This document shows positions 34,650-55,330 of a stretch of DNA of 64,000 nucleotides, one piece after another. Both the position numbers and the translations under genes were made by a program. Under the pieces are notes generated by a model. That model saw nothing but the letters and a program-made list of their open reading frames with translations. It had not been told where the DNA came from and ran no database searches. The DNA comes from Quillaja saponaria (taxonomy: Eukaryota; Streptophyta; Magnoliopsida; Fabales; Quillajaceae): positions 17,420,350 through 17,484,349 of the forward strand of contig CM055608.1 in NCBI GenBank assembly GCA_029379385.1, written 5' to 3'. How positions within the stretch are numbered: position 1 is the stretch's first letter; every line of letters starts with the position of its first letter.

Positions 34650-35935
34650 TTGAGTGGCTTAGGGATGAAGTTAGTAGATTGAGAAGAAATATGTACTTAT
34701 ATTGTGAGATTTATCATATATATATATGCATGCGTTTAAACACCATTAATTCTACTTTAAATTGAATCTATGTTACAATAGCACATAACTACTTGTATCT
34801 GTTTACTAGTATTTACACATAATGTCTTTCATTAGCATTTCATGATAAACTTTCATTTTATTTTATTTTTGGTAAAACAAATGATAAAAAGGACATATAT
34901 TCTGGAAGACATAAATTGTTAATCGCTTGAATTATGTAGTACATCCATAATATGTCATGCCCTACCCTTACATATGTTTCTAGTCTATTGTTGCCAATCT
35001 GATTCAATTTTGCACTTTTTAGCTTTGTAGGTGCTCTTGTTGTGTTTGTTGGTTTACAAGTGATGTTATGGGGTAAAGCCACACACCTTGAAGAGATCAA
35101 ACAAGAGGCAAAGACAAGTATACAATATGGTCAATCAAGTTATAAGATTTGGACACAAACTAGGTAATCATTACATTTAAATAGATAAGATGGCCAAAAA
35201 AAAAACAAACAAACAAACATATTGGAACACAACTTAGCTTTAGATAAATCAATTTGATAAAATAAATAAATAAATAAATAAAAACAAACAAACAAGATAG
35301 AGCAATGTGCTTATGCAAAATGAAAACTATATGACAACTGAACAAAGTTTAGAGTTTCAAAAGCTTTTTTGAAGTATAAGACATATTAAATAACTCATTT
35401 CAGTTAGAAAAACACTTTCTTTTCCATACTACCAGTAAACTATATGTTGTCAAGATCAAACAACTGGAAAAACAGTTCAATAATCACAATAAAGGCTACT
35501 AGAAAACTCTACAATAAAAGAAAGCTATTTAAAGGCTACTCCTGAAAAAGAGTCAAACTATATATATATATATATTTACACAAGCATTTTCTTTAGTGAA
35601 AAGTGCTGCAAGGAAGACAACAAAAAAACTCAGCATATAAATATAACCGACATACAATAATAAAAATCTACAAAAGGGAAAAAAGATTACCAATAATTCA
35701 TATAGAACCAACAAAAATTAACATTTTTTCACACAAAAAAAAAATACTTATAAATTGATAAATACAAAACCAATCACTTAAAGCAGTTAAAACCAAAACA
35801 ACTCCATAAATATTGCATGAATTAATTAAAAGGAAATACCTTTTAGTAAGCAATACTTTTTCGCATCCTACATTTTTTGTGTATGGATGTTTGCTTTTGT
35901 TTTTCTCACTTGCTTTAACTAACACTTTTGGAGTA
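34650..35935 (-). repeat. Helitron segment x and helicase-downstream sequence, copy C
   Basis: 34670-35560 matches 1-1222 and 11190-12140. 35600-35935 matches 12545-12900 and diverges where helicase sequence would begin. Simple repeats AAAC (about 35200) and AAAT (about 35262) are present. No gene. Confidence 0.68.
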
Positions 35936-35939
35936 TGTA

Positions 35940-36929
35940 GGAAACTTCTTAACTAACCTAAATGACAAAAACAATGAAATTATTCAATATGTTTATCTAA
36001 ATGAAATTATATTAGATTAGCAGGACATTCCCCAAACAAAGGAAGAGAGAATAAAAAAAACAATGCATTTCTCTAGTCCATGGGAGAGACTTTTTACTTG
36101 CTTAGATATACTGTTAGCTAAACTGTCTTTCCTTGTTTCTGCTTATCCCGTATTTACAAAAAAAAAAGAATTAGAATATTACTATTCACATTAAGATACA
36201 CAAAACACTTGAATTTCAGTCTTAACAAATAATTGGATGAACAAATTATTTTTATATTTTAAAATTATGCATACATTAACCAATATGTCTACTCATATAA
36301 TGCATCTCTATCTACTGCTTATTTTACTTCTAGTGGGTAGGAGACTTTTCTTTTGCACTTTGCCTAGGCATAGCACAATAATTAAATCATACAAATTGAT
36401 CAAAGCACCTGACCCACAAAACATAATAGGCATCACAAAACTATCTAAAATTCCAAAATTTATCTTATTCTACTACCAACTCACTCATCCCACTGGAATA
36501 TAAATGATGAACAGACACCTAGTAAAATCCATGTCTATAAAAAGTTATTGTAGAAGAATCTTATTCATGAAATATTCGTCAATAGCATTCCAGCTTCAGG
36601 AATTATGATATAACCAAAGCACAATAATCAAATGATACAAATCGGTCAAAACATCCAACCCCAGCAACCCATGAAATAAATAGGGATTACAAAACTATCT
36701 AAAATTTTGAAATCAGCTTATTCTACTACAAAACCACTCAACCTGTGGGAAAATAGATGATGACCAGACACCTAATCAAACCAATGTCTGTAAGAATTTA
36801 TTCTAGAAGAATCTTATTCATGAAAGATTTGTCAATAGCATTCCAGCTTTAGGAATTATAATATAACCAACTCTTTGAAGAATATATATATCACAGGTAA
36901 TGTGTTTTTTTCTATTACAATCACATCAT
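35940..36929 (-). repeat. Partial Helitron segment y with tandem repeat
   Basis: 35960-36215 matches 9785-10035. From 36372 to 36867 two units of about 246 bases repeat (CACAATAATyAAATCATACAAAT ... AGGAATTAT). 36880-36927 resembles 2765-2815, a Rep-upstream block, which suggests that Rep, helicase and segment x were deleted here. Confidence 0.55.
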
Positions 36930-37431
36930 GGAAAGTTAAATGAAGCAACACAAGAGCCTATTGTGAACATGAAAGAATCAATGTAGCCTATGGCTAAAAA
37001 AGGTGATTCAAAATCTATAATCATCTTTCGTTTATACAAAATTTAGAGAAGCCTAAGAATATCAAAAATTTACTTGCTACAAGAACAAAGAAACTCTAAA
37101 ACAGAAAAACATTAAAAATAAAAAAAATAAAAAAATAAAAAAAATCAAGAACATACCTAGATTGACAACAAAAACAAATAAAGCAGTTCATGAATGGGTT
37201 AGCATGCTGTTGATAATCATCTTGATAAAGAAATTAATTGACATTAGAACTCTCAAACATGGTGGCAAGGGGTAATAGTTCAATCTAGGACAAACTAGAA
37301 AAATGAAAAAGGAGATAAGGGGCATTTAGGGAAACAGAAGATAAGGATGAAATTTTAAAAAATTTAAGAGTATAAAAGGAAATAAAATATTTATGCCTCT
37401 AAGACTCTTTTATATATAGTAGAAGTATAGA
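36930..37431 (-). mobile_element. Helitron 5' terminal region
   Basis: Read on the minus strand the segment starts TCTATACTTCTACTATATAT, preceded by A. This is the plant Helitron 5' signature (TC plus a TATA-rich start), inserted after A. It would be the 5' end of the minus-strand complex to its left. The 3' end (CTRR with a hairpin) was not found and probably lies left of the window. Confidence 0.5.
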
Positions 37432-37952
37432 TATAATATATAATTAAAGATTTATTAATATTAAGAAGATTTAGTAAAAAAGTGTTATAACCCGATATTT
37501 TATGTGCAATTTAGAATGGTTGTGCATAATGTAGTGTGATTAGGTGAATAAATTAAAATTTAGATAAATATTTGTATGTATAGATATATATTCATGTTAA
37601 TATAAGAATTAAAATTTTGTTACCGCATTATTGGTTGGCATGAAACTTGAAATTTAATTGTATAAATTGTAGTAACAAACAATAATAATGTGTAAATAAA
37701 AGAAAAATCTGGAAACTAGGGTGTATATATATATACCACAAACTTACATTTGACCTTTGACTATGTACTTTATTTTTATTTATTTTATTTGTCCTTCTTT
37801 CCTTCCACACAATGGTGCACCACCTCACCACCTTAAGCGTTGCCGAGTCCCTGTTCTACCAAAAGATCATCAATTCCCTGCCTCCTAATCTTTAGTCTAG
37901 AAATCCCTAGTTTTCTCTTGTTCCAATTAAGTTCAAGTTATGGTCATGATTA

Positions 37953-38150
37953 CAGGAACTTCTAGCTTGGAAACTCTGCTTCATGAATTGGGTACCAATT
38001 ATGGGCAACCGCCAGCTTCAAAGGAATCCATAGAGGCTATGATGATCAAGATGAAGATGGATAGCGTGTACGATTTTTTTGGAAGAATGGTAGGAATTTT
38101 AGTAGGAGCTTGTCAGGTTGTGAAGTCTATCTTCTGCAGTCAAGGAAGCT
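37953..38150 (+). pseudogene. Fragment resembling a RING-H2 E3 ubiquitin ligase linker
   Basis: After an acceptor-like ATTACAG, the frame reads SLETLLHELGTNYGQPPASK followed by ESIEAM. It resembles the conserved stretch just upstream of the RING finger in plant RING-H2 ligases (…PPASKSAIEALP…). The cysteine/histidine RING itself does not follow, so it is at most a fragment. It lies within the long LTR. Confidence 0.4.
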
Positions 38151-38410
38151 AATGAAAAGAAGCAAAGTCTTCAGTAGAAGCTTGAGGCCCTTATTCAGGT
38201 AGTGTTTTAAGGGTTGCAGCCTTCTTTTTTGCCTCGCTATTAGTACCTTTTTTGTTTCCTCTAAATTGGTATGGCAGATTTCCTTGAGGAACCAGCAGCT
38301 TCAATGGGTTCTTGATGCTGCGTTATCCTTTATTAACCATGGATATAACTTGGCAAGGCAGCGATTAAGAATTGACCCTAATAAACTTTCCTTGATCAAG
38401 ATGAATTGGT
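38130..38410 (+). pseudogene. Unidentified gene fragment(s) inside the LTR
   Basis: One short frame reads SAVKEANEKKQSLQ, a stop, KLEALIQ. Another, at 38284-38410, reads LRNQQLQWVLDAALSFINHG and then YNLARQRLRIDPNKL before a stop. Composition and heptad-like spacing look protein-coding rather than random, but I do not recognise the gene. It could be host exons transduced by the element or chance. Confidence 0.3.
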
Positions 38411-41220
38411 AAAGAACCAAAAACAAAGTGGAAAATATTTTTGAAATTTGAAAACATGAAATCAAAAACTTGAAACTTTGTTGAGAAAGTGCATTCAAAG
38501 ATCCGACCGTCTGAGGTTATAGTTTAATAGCATATACATGTTAAAGTATTATATAGCCATCTGCAATAACACTAAATTAACACACCTCAAAACCGCACAC
38601 TGACACATATCATATGTTCACTATCTAATACTTTCATACGCATTTCCTCACGTTTGTTTTGTTAGCATAATCTAATTTTTATTTTTATTTTCTCTAGAGA
38701 AAACAAGATACTTGCAGCCATCTATTTGATTAGATTCATTCACCTCTCTTTCCTTTTTTCTTTTGTTTTCAATTTTAGGTTGGTTGGCTATCAAAAGATG
38801 TACACCTTTATGGGTCTTGTATTTAGTAAAAGGGAAGCCTCATCACCAAAGCCAAAATGATTATTGCCATGACTTATTAAATGTTAAAATATGGAATATA
38901 TGTATTTATATAAATATACATACATCAATGGAAGTAATTTATGCACTCAAGATGTTTGATAAAATGTTTACAAGAAACTAGTTATAACTTTATGAGTAAA
39001 ACTTGATAGATTTAATTCCTGGTGATTAGCTGTTATTTGAATTCGAATAAAAATCTCATAAAAAAGAGTAAAGAATAGTTGGTCAATGTTATAAGTTAAG
39101 GAGTTAATGAAAGTGATAGTGAGTAGTGAGTGTGAACAAAGGGTGATTAATGTAGGTAGAGTGATGGATTGTGGTTTGAGTGGTTAATGAAAGGGAAGCA
39201 AGGGTAGATTTTATAAGTTAGAGAAATTGGGTATTTTGAATGTTCTTTGAACTGAATTAAATTAAGATTTCTAAAGAGAAAGTGTAGCTTATAGTCTTGG
39301 AATTACATTTGGAAATTTTCATAAACTGATTTCAGGTATATTTAGTGTAAGAGTCATTGGACTGCAATTAGATTTGTATAGGATTCTAGATGAGCTTTAG
39401 TTAGTCCGGAGGACTTTGTCAGGGGTTGTGGTTTGAATTATTTAGGCCTTCTTAATAAGAATTATTCCTAACATATTGATGGACAAATCTAGAGCTTTGA
39501 AGGTTTTAATTTCATGTTGTGTGTATTTTGGAGGTGCTGGAAGTTATAATTGAGATTTTCGGGCCCTGATTGAACCTATTTTGATGTAACAGATGTTAGG
39601 CAGTCTTAAAAGATGATTTAGAAGTGAAGTGCTAAAGATGAAATGTTCTTAACATCTTGATAAATTATACTGAAAAGTTTCCTAATTTAATTCTCAAGTA
39701 TGAGAATTTTATAAGCACTAGAACCCAGTTTTGATAACTATAAATTTGTATGTGCCCTGTTTGCATACGTGTGAGGATTTAAGTGGGTTCAAGACTAATT
39801 TTAGGAGAAGTTTCTAAATAAGAAAGATAGATAAATATTATAAATAATATTTGAACTTGGTTTTGTTGAAATTGGTTAGATATGTAAGTTAAAATCAAAC
39901 ATATCTCTAAGTTGATTATAAAAATGGCTAAAAGGAATTAACTTCAAATATATATGCATGAAACTTAGTACCTATAGATTTTTGAAATTAAAAGGTTATA
40001 ACTTGGGAATTAACAAACTAAACAACACTTGAAAATTTTAATTGCAATCCGAAATGTATTGTTAAGCCAATGACACATGCGAATGCAAGAATGAGTGAGG
40101 AGTGAGGAGTAAGATCAGTAAATGGTGAGTGGATTACATGCTTTTTGTTTACTAGATTATTATGTGTAATTGTATGTGTATTTGAATATATGTGTTATAT
40201 AGAAAAATAAACATGTGTAGTGTTTCATTGAGTTATTTGAATTATATTTGATATTTGAAATTGTTTGCAGTTGACAAGGGCCAATAAAAGTGTTTTTCTT
40301 TCTGAAATGAATTTTTACTTCTGAAATAAAATTCCAGTGCACCTTGGATATTCTGAGATAATCTGATTCTGATAAGTGTTTTAAAATAACTGAGTACTCA
40401 TCCTCAGTGGGATGGATTGTGTATGGAGAATATAATTTGTTGTGTAGGTGCGAAAATGCCAGATGGGGGAAGATATCTATTTTGTAGGGCTTAGTTACTC
40501 TATTAGCCCTTTATGTGCTTTGATTGTTTTGATTGGATTATACATAATACTACTTGAACTGTGCTTGTTAAGTTTTATGTTTTTCGTAATTGTGTACGTA
40601 CGTGTAACCTTAGTTGTTTTGAAATTTATAATATGTTGATATTAATTTACTATATATTATATACATGTGTTGAGTGATGCTATTACCATTTGGCTACATT
40701 TTTCCATTCACTGAGTCTGTAAGACTCACCACTCTTCTGTTGATTTTTTTTTTTTTAATAATAAGATTTCAGTATATTTCATCGCCGAGCTCGTGACTTG
40801 TCAATAGCGTGCTGTAAGGTATTTTTTTAAAATCTCATACTTGAAGTCAATGATGAAAGTTTGCAATCACACTAAAACTGTGAGGTGTTTGATTTTCTGT
40901 TGTGTAATAGTTTAGTTATTTGTTGTTGTGATTAGAATTGGAGCAGAGATATTGATGTTGTGTAAACTGGTTAAATTAACCAAGAATTATAGGCTTATAT
41001 TTTGGGCATGTTCCAGTATACAAGGAACCTCTACCAAAATTTTTAGTAAATTATTATATATTTCAGTAAATAAATATTTACACTTGTGTTTTCTATAATT
41101 ATTTTATACATTGCATTAGTCAAGAGTCATATTTGTTTCATTGTTTTAAAGTTAGGGTTACGGAGGTTTAGTTACCTATTTCTCCTGACTAATCATGCCT
41201 CCATGTAGGGTGTGACAAGT

Positions 41221-41232
41221 TGGTATCAAAGC
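41221..41232 (+). other. Primer-binding site for initiator tRNA-Met
   Basis: TGGTATCAAAGC, one mismatch from TGGTATCAGAGC, starts three bases after the LTR end. It supports the LTR call at 37483-41217 and the + orientation. About 270 bases of untranslated leader follow, including ATGACACGTAATGG near 41422. Confidence 0.7.
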
Positions 41233-41894
41233 TTAGGTTTAGAGATCTATGATTGCAAATATAGTAAGTTGTTGCTTTGTTTGTGTACGTCACCCGAGGC
41301 ATATGTGGACTTAATGATTTGTTCTAATTCATCCTAAAACTTCAAGTTATGATTCTCTAACATATCATCTTTGGGCTTATATGATAAATGCGCATTGATT
41401 CGTTTGTGTTTGTTTAGATACGATGACACGTAATGGTTGTGCTGTGAGTTGTGTGAAATAATAGAATATTAGCTTTGATCAGGAATTATTGTGACAATTA
41501 TTGTGATATGTAAAATTTACATAATGATAGAATTATCATTAAAAAACTTACACATTATCTATAAAAAATAAAAATAAAATAGAAAAACGTTTTGACCTCA
41601 CATGCAATGAGCCTAGTTTCCATGAATGTCTTCACAAATAGCTAAGATTTAATTTTGTAAAGAAAATTATTAAAAAATATATATATTATTTGTATCAAAA
41701 TAAATAGAACTACAGAGGTATACATAAATCATATTTGTTATATTTAATGACCTCTTTTTTATTTTCGGTAATAATTGATGTCATATGGCTTTATATTATT
41801 TTTCATTAGTTTAGTGAATGAGAGTTGTGGTTAAAAAATGATGCACAACTATATCCAGTGCTCAATGTCTTTATTTTATTGAAAAAAAAAAACT

Positions 41895-42045
41895 ACAAAA
41901 TGAAAAACTAACGAAGGAAAGCAACTCTGATGGAGCCAACAAGAAGGAGAGCCCCAAATTGTAGCACCAACTGTTGTAAAATGACTCATACATGCAAGAT
42001 GATCCGCACACATTTTAGCTTCCCGATAGCCCTGAGATAATGTAT
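41895..42045 (-). pseudogene. LINE RNase H domain scrap
   Basis: The minus strand reads YLRAYREAKMCADHLACMSH and then a tryptophan-containing stretch (GATIWGSPSC). REANxCADxLA is the diagnostic end of the RNase H domain in plant LINE-1 elements and their host-derived relatives. It lies inside the long-inverted-repeat transposon. Confidence 0.5.
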
Positions 42046-42299
42046 AAACCTAATCACGTTATATTAAGTGAAAGATTTAATTTTGTAAAGTTAAATTATT
42101 AAAGAAAAATCTATTATTATGATCAATATAAATAAAAATACAGAGTTATATATGATTCATCTTTGTTATTTTTCAATGATCTCTTTTTTATTTTTGGTAA
42201 TACTTGATGTCGTATTGCTTAATGTTATTTTTTTGTTTGTTTAGTGAATGAGATTTGCAGTCAATAATGATGTATGGTTATATCCAATGCACTATGTCT

Positions 42300-43700
42300 T
42301 ATTATTTAAAAGAAATGTATCTTACACTTTCGGTATGTTACATGAGATGAGAAAGGAATTGTTCAACTTTTTTCTTTCTTTTTTAACTAAAAATAGATTT
42401 TGACAAAAGATAAAAAAGAATTATCCTTAATTTTATTTATAAAAATTAAATATACCTTAACAATAATGGAAAAAAATAATTATCTTTAAAATTCTTACAA
42501 CAAACAGAGGAAGTCATTTAGAACATAATAGAAAATTGAATATTTTTCAAATATATACCATATTCCTCCAATAAATGTATACTTATAAAATCATATTACT
42601 CTAATAAACTTCAAATGTACATACAATAATTTCTTAATTTTATACCTTATTGAAAAATTTATATTTTTTTTTTATATCTTTCTTTAGATACATTCAATTG
42701 ATACTCTTACATTTGTTAGAGTGAAAGAGTGTAAAAGTTTATCCAAATTAAAGAAGATTCACTGTCAAAATATTTGAGAGAAATAATTCTCATGCTATTG
42801 GACCAAAAAATTCCAAGTATATATGTAATCAAAATTATTCATTAAATGTTGTTATACAAAATCTTTAAAATTACTAAAATAAAAAAAACATAAAAATTTT
42901 ATAATAAGCCACAAAATGAAATGGATAAAAAAAAAAATGACATAAAATAATTAATTTAAGGAACATCAGTATTTAAGTAAATTAACATAGCCTTAAAGTT
43001 AGAGTTTGACCTATCATAATAGATGTTAAAGAAATCTATTCTAACAGGGAAAAAAAATTAATGAACAAATTACAATTTTTTAATTAAAAAACTTACACAG
43101 ATTGAATTAGTATAATTCAAAGTTAGCTAATAAGAAATTTTAATATAATTTAATGAAAATAATTAATTGAAATTTAATAAAAACTTACAAGGATTAAATT
43201 AGTATAAGTAATGAACAAATTACAATTTTCTTCTAAGGTTTCCTTCATGAAAAAGAAATTTTTTAAAAAAAAAAAAGCATAATGACATAATTAAAAAAAA
43301 AAAAGAAACTCAGAGACAATTAAACAATTTATTAAAATTTAATAAAAGCTTACACTTATTGAATTAGTGTAATTAATGAACAATTGATTGATCTCCTCTA
43401 AAATAATTTACAACTCCTTTTCCGAGCAATTGACTATTGGGATCTACATGCACATTAACAGCTAAATGAAACTTGTAAACATTTACATCTATATTATCTA
43501 GATAGTGAAACAAACTCACAAACCTAGGAGTTCATAGAGACCTTTCAAGCTTATGGACCTTAAATTATTTTTAGCCTTCTTTCAAGTTCTTCCTTTGCAT
43601 ACTTTTTCTTCTCCCGCAAGCTGAATGTCCTCCCTTCAATGTTGTTTTGGACAATTTCCACCTTATTTCTTTTGTGATACATGATAGATGCGCTCAATTT
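42300..43700. other. AT-rich interior of the transposon, no gene recognised
   Basis: Mostly A/T with several short direct repeats around TTAATAAAAACTTACA and TGAACAAATTACAATTTT (43070-43390). From about 43560 to 43700 the minus strand gives a short charged stretch (REKKKYAKEELERRLK) that could be a coiled-coil exon scrap, unidentified. Confidence 0.4.
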
Positions 43701-43965
43701 CCACCTTATGACATCGAGTATTATCTAAATTAAAAAAAGATAAAAAAAAAAGATGATTTCTATATATCTCTGCATTTCTATTTATTATTTTTAATAATTT
43801 ATCTGTACAAAATTAAATATTAGCTATTTACCAAGACGAAACTAGACTCATTGCACATGGGATCAATTTTTTATTATTATTTTTTTTTATAGATAACGTG
43901 CAAGTATTTTAATGATGTATTATTCTATGATTATATACAATTTTACATATCAGAATAATTATCAC

Positions 43966-44690
43966 ATGAGTAATAATTGGAAAAAAAAAATGATCAAATT
44001 AGAAAAAAAATGACAGCCTTAGCTACAAACATAGTTGATTCAATTAGGAAAAAAAAAAAAGTTTTACTTAACATAAAAATTTAATTTGATTGGTACCCAA
44101 AATATTATATAGTATCCTTGTACACGCTCCTCTCTGAGCGTTCCTATATGATAAATTTGTACAATTCTTCTCGAAATATATATTTACGTACTAGCAGATT
44201 ATATTCTATTTAGAATGTATTTTTCTAACAGAGTGTAAGTTTTTCAATCTTACGCATATTTATTATTAGTGTTTAAATTTCTAGTGACCACAAATTTTTA
44301 ATGTAACAGGCATAATTATATAAATAATTAAGAATTTGATGTCTTCAAAATTTTACACGTTAATAGTGAATATACGAGAGATAAAAACTTACATATAAAT
44401 AGAAAAGTGTATCTGAATAAAATATGATATGTAATATATGTCTCGAAATTTTTTTTACACATTTATATTAAAAAAAAAAAAAAAAAAAAAGTATCTAAGC
44501 ATCTACATGAGTAAAACTATTAATAATATATAAATATATATATATAGTATAAATATATAATTTGATATAAATATTGATATGTAGTATAGAAAAAATAGAT
44601 CGAGGATCGTTGCCCCGCCCGAAATTACTTTACTAAATTATTTTCTTTTGCATTTCCAACACACGCTCCTCGACCCAAAGGAAGTTTAAG
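43966..44690 (+). other. Intergenic region and proximal promoter of the protease gene
   Basis: AT-rich, with a run of about 20 A at 44469-44490 and TATATA-rich sequence at 44520-44560. GC content rises after 44600 and the sequence before the ATG contains a CT-rich leader (CACACGCTCCTCGACCC). No TATA box can be singled out among the many. Confidence 0.4.
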
Positions 44691-44694
44691 GGCT

Positions 44695-53964
<9,270 letters not shown>

Positions 53965-55080
53965 CTAGCGGAATAGCAATGGAAGCAGAATTAGGCAAGC
54001 TTAACTTTCTAATATTTTCCCTGGAGTCTTCTCTGACCTTTTCCGTAACAGTTGCTTCTGTTTTCTCCTTCCTGATTGTCAATGGCAATAGTCGAGAACT
54101 GTAAAGAAAAGCACAAGATTTGAATACTGTACAGATTTAAGAAGCTACAAGTGAAAGAGGGTAGATCATACATCTAATGTTTCCTGTATCCTGTACATTA
54201 GCATCACAGAAATATTAGATATTAATTTTTTTTATTCTTTCAAGCAGGTACTTTCTCCTCGTGTGACGATTATATGTCATGAACCGTTTGATATAAATTG
54301 TTTCCTACTCTTTTTGGTTTATGCTACTTTTATTTGTTAACAGTAAAAATTGAAATCTTGGATCAGCACGCGAAGTTATTAAGGTCTACAACGAAGTATC
54401 TGCAAGTGAAGCATGCATTCGGCGCATATTCTCTGTGACCACGTGTGCCTTCACGGGAGAAGTATTAAATCCCGTAAGTTTATACGGGTGAATGCCCAGT
54501 GTAGGATATTGAAGGAAACAAATGTTGTGTTTTGTGGTCCACTATCTATAGATTTATTCAATCTCTTGTAATTCTTCAATTGATGGTTTCTATCCTTGGA
54601 TTTGATGTTTGGTACTGCTGTGTCATTTTGTTGTGCAACCGAGAGTTATTCCATTTGTAGATCAATGAGTAGTTCTCAAATTCAGTACTAGAGGGTAGGG
54701 AATATATGTCAATTGTTTGAGCTAAGTTTTTGGTAATTTTTAATTGAATTTCATGACTTATTGTTGGAGACAAACTTATGGGCAACAATTAGGCTGTCTT
54801 TAGGCTGAAAATAACTTCTTGAAATAGTAATAGAAGCTTCGATCGCCCATCAACCAAACTTTCACACCCACCGTACTCCAACCAATCAAACAAACTCCAA
54901 TCAACCAAATAAACCTTTCCAAAACCTATTTTTGGAGAATGGTGTTAAGCATTCTCCATCAAGTTAGGAACAATTTACATGGTTTTTTAAAAGAAAATGG
55001 AGTCTGTTAACATAAGAAAATATCCATCCAATAATAATATGTTGTGACACAGTCATTATTATTGTAACAGATGTCATAAC
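53965..55080 (+). other. 3' untranslated region and downstream flank of the protease gene
   Basis: No further open frame of interest. The transcript probably ends between 54150 and 54350, in AT-rich sequence containing several near-AATAAA words, but no single poly(A) signal stands out. 54800-55080 has no recognisable feature. Confidence 0.4.
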
Positions 55081-55330
55081 TATTGTGATTAAGACAACTC
55101 CTATATAAAGAGGCTCAAAACCTCAAAAGAAAAAATGTTGTTTTTTACAACTCATACTATTATAGCTTTTTAGTTTATTTACTTTGATTATACTGACTTT
55201 GGCATCGAAGTTTTTTTAAGGTCTAGAGGACTGCCCTCTCCACATATTGCAGTTCAGATTGTTACATAAGAGACACCTCAGCCTGGTCAAATCTAGACTT
55301 AACAGAGTCGGTACCTTACTTTTCAATAGA
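55080..55330 (+). repeat. Possible LTR 3' end (Tat/Retand-like)
   Basis: A TATAAAGAGGCTC promoter-like word at about 55103 is followed after about 100 bases by ACTGACTTTGGCATCGAAG and a CTGCCCTCTCC tail, the pattern of the R-U5 region in Tat-lineage LTRs. The start and any partner LTR were not found. Confidence 0.3.

Larger units (their letters stand above)
37483..41217 (+). repeat. Very long chromovirus-type LTR (Tekay/Del-like)
   Basis: Starts TGTTATAACCCGATATTTTA and ends GGTGTGACA, directly before AG and a tRNA-Met primer site. Length about 3.7 kb, within the range of long Del/Tekay LTRs. The stretch around CTGAGTCTGTAAGACTCACC near 40712 is a typical late-LTR landmark. Only about 270 bases of internal sequence follow before another element begins, and no second LTR is in the window, so this is a truncated element. 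Gene-like fragments are embedded at 37953-38410. Confidence 0.6.
41490..43965. mobile_element. DNA transposon with long terminal inverted repeats, about 2.5 kb
   Basis: The left arm from about 41490 (TGACAATTATTGTGATATGT) is the reverse complement of the right arm ending about 43965. The match extends inward about 260-280 bases (for example GAGCCTAGTTTCCATG against GAAACTAGACTC, and AAATAGCTAAGATTTAATTTTG against its complement near 43810). A second, direct copy of the inner arm lies at about 42070-42290. The centre is AT-rich. The layout fits a non-autonomous Mutator-like element. No transposase is seen. Confidence 0.55.

Noticed and set aside
36237..36503. Open frame of 88 codons
   Set aside because: Lies inside Helitron segment y. 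Matching sequence in the other copies is not open in this frame.
38763..38981. Open frame of 72 codons
   Set aside because: Inside the long LTR. Composition is random-like and there is no similarity to known retroelement proteins.
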